From assembly GCA_017539165.1 (NCBI GenBank), contig JAFYHN010000112.1, positions 16,912 to 80,911 of the forward strand: a stretch of 64,000 nt of DNA, read 5' to 3'. Below are positions 62,087 through 64,000 of this stretch, piece after piece (the stretch's first letter is position 1; each line of letters opens with the position of its first letter). Under the pieces are notes generated by a model. The model was not told the origin of the DNA. It was given only the letters and a program-made list of their open reading frames with translations, and made no database searches. Source of the stretch: Eubacterium sp. GTDB taxonomy: Bacteria > Bacillota > Clostridia > Lachnospirales > Lachnospiraceae. The position numbers were made by a program, and so were the translations under genes.

Positions 62087-64000
62087 ATGAATGCTGATAA
62101 GTTTACAAGAAAATCTCTTGAAGCCGTAGAAGGTTGTCAGAGAATAGCAATGGAATATAATAATCAGGAAGTGGTTTCCGAGCATCTGCTTTACAGCCTG
62201 CTTACTATTGATGATAGTCTTATAAAGAAACTGCTTGATAAGATGGGCATAGCAACATCTGCCTTTATAGATGAAGCAGAGGGACTTGTGAAGGCGAGAC
62301 CTCATGTGACAGGTTCTTCTGAAGATGTTTATATGGGACAGGATATGAGCCGTGTTATCTTGACCGCCGAGACCAATGCGAAAAAGATGGGAGATGACTA
62401 TATCTCCGTTGAGCATCTTTTCATAGCCCTTCTGGAAAAAGGTGATGAGGCAGTCAAGAATCTCTTTAAGAAGTTTGCTATAAAGAAAAATGATTTTATG
62501 AAGGCTCTTGCTGATGTAAGAGGTAATAAGAAGGTAGAGTCTGATAATCCGGAGGATACTTATGGTGCTCTTGAAAAATTCGGTGAAAGTCTTGTTCAGA
62601 GAGCGAGAGCGCAGAAGCTTGATCCTGTAATAGGTCGTGATGCTGAGATAAGAAATATCATCCGTATTCTTTCACGTAAAACTAAGAATAATCCTGTGCT
62701 TATCGGTGATCCCGGTGTTGGTAAAACAGCAGCCATAGAAGGTCTGGCTCAGCGTATTGTAAAGGGTGATGTTCCTGATTCACTTAAGAATAAGGAGATA
62801 TTTGCACTTGATATGGGATCTCTTATTGCCGGTGCAAAGTATAGAGGTGAATTCGAGGAAAGACTTAAATCTGTACTTGATGAAGTTAAGAAATCTGATG
62901 GAGAGATCATTCTCTTCATCGATGAGATTCATACTATAGTAGGTGCAGGAAAAACTGATGGTGCACTTGATGCAGGTAACATGCTTAAGCCGATGCTTGC
63001 AAGAGGTGAACTTCATTGTATAGGCGCGACAACGGTTGATGAATACAGAAAGTATATCGAGAAAGATAAGGCGCTTGAAAGAAGATTCCAGCCTGTTCAG
63101 ATAAGTGAACCAACTGTTGAAGATACCATATCCATCCTTAGAGGAATCAAGAATAGATATGAAGTATTCCATGGTGTTAAGATATCTGATGGCGCACTTG
63201 TTGCAGCAGCTACACTTTCTAACAGATATATTACGGACAGATTCCTTCCGGATAAAGCTATCGACCTTGTTGATGAAGCCTGTGCGATGATCAAGACTGA
63301 GCTGAATTCAATGCCGGCTGAGGTTGATGAGATAGAACGTAAGATCATGCAGCTTGAGATAGAAGAAGCCGCTCTTAAGAATGAAGATGACCATCTGTCA
63401 CAGGAAAGACTTGAATCTATTAAGTCAGAACTTGCCGAACTTAAAGATAAGGCAAATGCCATGAAAGCAACATGGGAGAATGAGAAGGCTGAAGTTGATA
63501 AGGTCAGAAATCTTCGAGAAGAGATCGAACTTGTAAAAGATGATATAGAGATAGCTAAGAGAAAGTATGATCTTAATAAAGCGGCTGAACTTCAGTATGG
63601 TAAGCTGCCTCAGCTGCAACAGGAACTTGAGGCGGTTGAGAATAGTGCAACTGTTAAGGAAAGACAGCTTCTTCATGAGACAGTAACAGATGAAGAGATA
63701 GCCAAGATTATATCCAAGTGGACAGGAATACCTGTATCTAAGCTTTCGGAATCAGAGAGGAATAAGATTCTTCATCTTGCCGATGAACTTCATAAGAGAG
63801 TTATAGGTCAGGACAGTGCAGTTTCTCTTGTGAGTGAAGCTATAATCAGATCTAAAGCAGGAATAAAGGATCCTACAAAACCTATTGGTTCATTCTTATT
63901 CCTTGGTCCTACGGGAGTTGGTAAGACTGAGCTTGCAAAGACACTTGCAGAAGCACTCTTTGATAATGAATCAAATATCATAAGAATCGATATGAGTGAG
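62087..64000 (+). CDS. clpB: ClpB disaggregase, 3' end cut by window edge
   Basis: Open to the last base; 638 residues visible. ATP-driven disaggregase that works with DnaK. Clp_N double repeat (1-150), first AAA module with GDPGVGKT (about 208-215), the long ClpB-type middle coiled coil (about 405-520, [12 protein letters not shown]...[19 protein letters not shown]), and the start of the second AAA module with GPTGVGKT. The middle coiled coil separates it from clpC at 20515. GAGAGGAG ribosome site. CIRCE upstream gives HrcA control, which is common for groE and dnaK and less so for clpB. Confidence 0.93.
   Translation, partial: MNADKFTRKSLEAVEGCQRIAMEYNNQEVVSEHLLYSLLTIDDSLIKKLLDKMGIATSAFIDEAEGLVKARPHVTGSSEDVYMGQDMSRVILTAETNAKKMGDDYISVEHLFIALLEKGDEAVKNLFKKFAIKKNDFMKALADVRGNKKVESDNPEDTYGALEKFGESLVQRARAQKLDPVIGRDAEIRNIIRILSRKTKNNPVLIGDPGVGKTAAIEGLAQRIVKGDVPDSLKNKEIFALDMGSLIAGAKYRGEFEERLKSVLDEVKKSDGEIILFIDEIHTIVGAGKTDGALDAGNMLKPMLARGELHCIGATTVDEYRKYIEKDKALERRFQPVQISEPTVEDTISILRGIKNRYEVFHGVKISDGALVAAATLSNRYITDRFLPDKAIDLVDEACAMIKTELNSMPAEVDEIERKIMQLEIEEAALKNEDDHLSQERLESIKSELAELKDKANAMKATWENEKAEVDKVRNLREEIELVKDDIEIAKRKYDLNKAAELQYGKLPQLQQELEAVENSATVKERQLLHETVTDEEIAKIISKWTGIPVSKLSESERNKILHLADELHKRVIGQDSAVSLVSEAIIRSKAGIKDPTKPIGSFLFLGPTGVGKTELAKTLAEALFDNESNIIRIDMSE

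Overview
The window looks like chromosomal core genome of a Lachnospiraceae-type member of the Clostridia (Coprococcus, Butyrivibrio or Lachnospira-like). The grounds are a moderately AT-rich base composition (about 40% G+C by eye), strong AGGAGG-type ribosome binding sites, sigma-A promoters close to TTGACA-17-TATAAT, a FabK-type fatty-acid synthesis cluster with a MarR/FabT-like regulator, a CIRCE-controlled clpB, QueH instead of QueG, and several small membrane proteins typical of this family. No rRNA, tRNA, insertion sequence, prophage or CRISPR array was seen. Both ends cut a gene: a Ser/Thr kinase on the left and clpB on the right.

Layout. 1-5 kb: kinase tail, DUF308 membrane protein, ispF, a small membrane protein, queH, hslO. 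5.3-8.7 kb: a very unusual 1107-residue protein joining a LacI-type sugar-sensor fold, a c-di-GMP phosphodiesterase (EAL) domain and a C-terminal repeat region of beta-helix type. 8.7-16.3 kb: a phosphocholine (lic) locus (wHTH/cytidylyltransferase/choline-kinase fusion, a second cytidylyltransferase, a BCCT transporter, LicD), then a PaaK-type CoA ligase and a C39-like protease. The lic locus has its own promoter followed at once by a terminator-like hairpin. 16.3-26 kb: nnr, alr, purD, clpC, an unknown gene, radA, a lipoprotein. 26-41 kb: thrH, an ABC-F protein, a CPBP protease, a cation diffusion facilitator, a DUF4214 secreted protein, an RsuA-type pseudouridine synthase, nrdR, a YigZ-family protein, htrA, tgt, yajC, a lipoprotein, a membrane protein, xth. 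41-51.5 kb: an acyl-CoA synthetase, two tandem paralogous membrane/zinc-ribbon proteins and the fatty-acid operon acpP-accD-accA-fabK-fabD-fabG-fabF-fabZ-fabT-like. 51.5-64 kb: two small alarmone synthetases, a flotillin, a DMT transporter, a two-component system, an AraC regulator, a Nudix hydrolase, PspA, an SPFH/zinc-ribbon protein, a small lipoprotein and clpB.

Functional threads. (1) Membrane lipid supply and membrane stress dominate the right half: FAS genes, FabT-like regulator, flotillin, PspA and an SPFH partner. (2) Choline capture and phosphocholine decoration are encoded as one locus. (3) Nucleotide second messengers appear three times: one EAL protein and two RelQ/RelP-like (p)ppGpp synthetases.

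The most interesting signals are non-coding. A yybP-ykoY (Mn2+) riboswitch lies on the minus strand upstream of the flotillin gene, with P1 and terminator arms that exclude each other. A compact three-way-junction RNA lies between acpP and accD, its main helix kept intact by G-U pairs. The phosphocholine operon has an attenuator-like leader. There is a 137-bp inverted-repeat element before radA, and a structured insertion flanked by 23-bp direct repeats between fabG and fabF.
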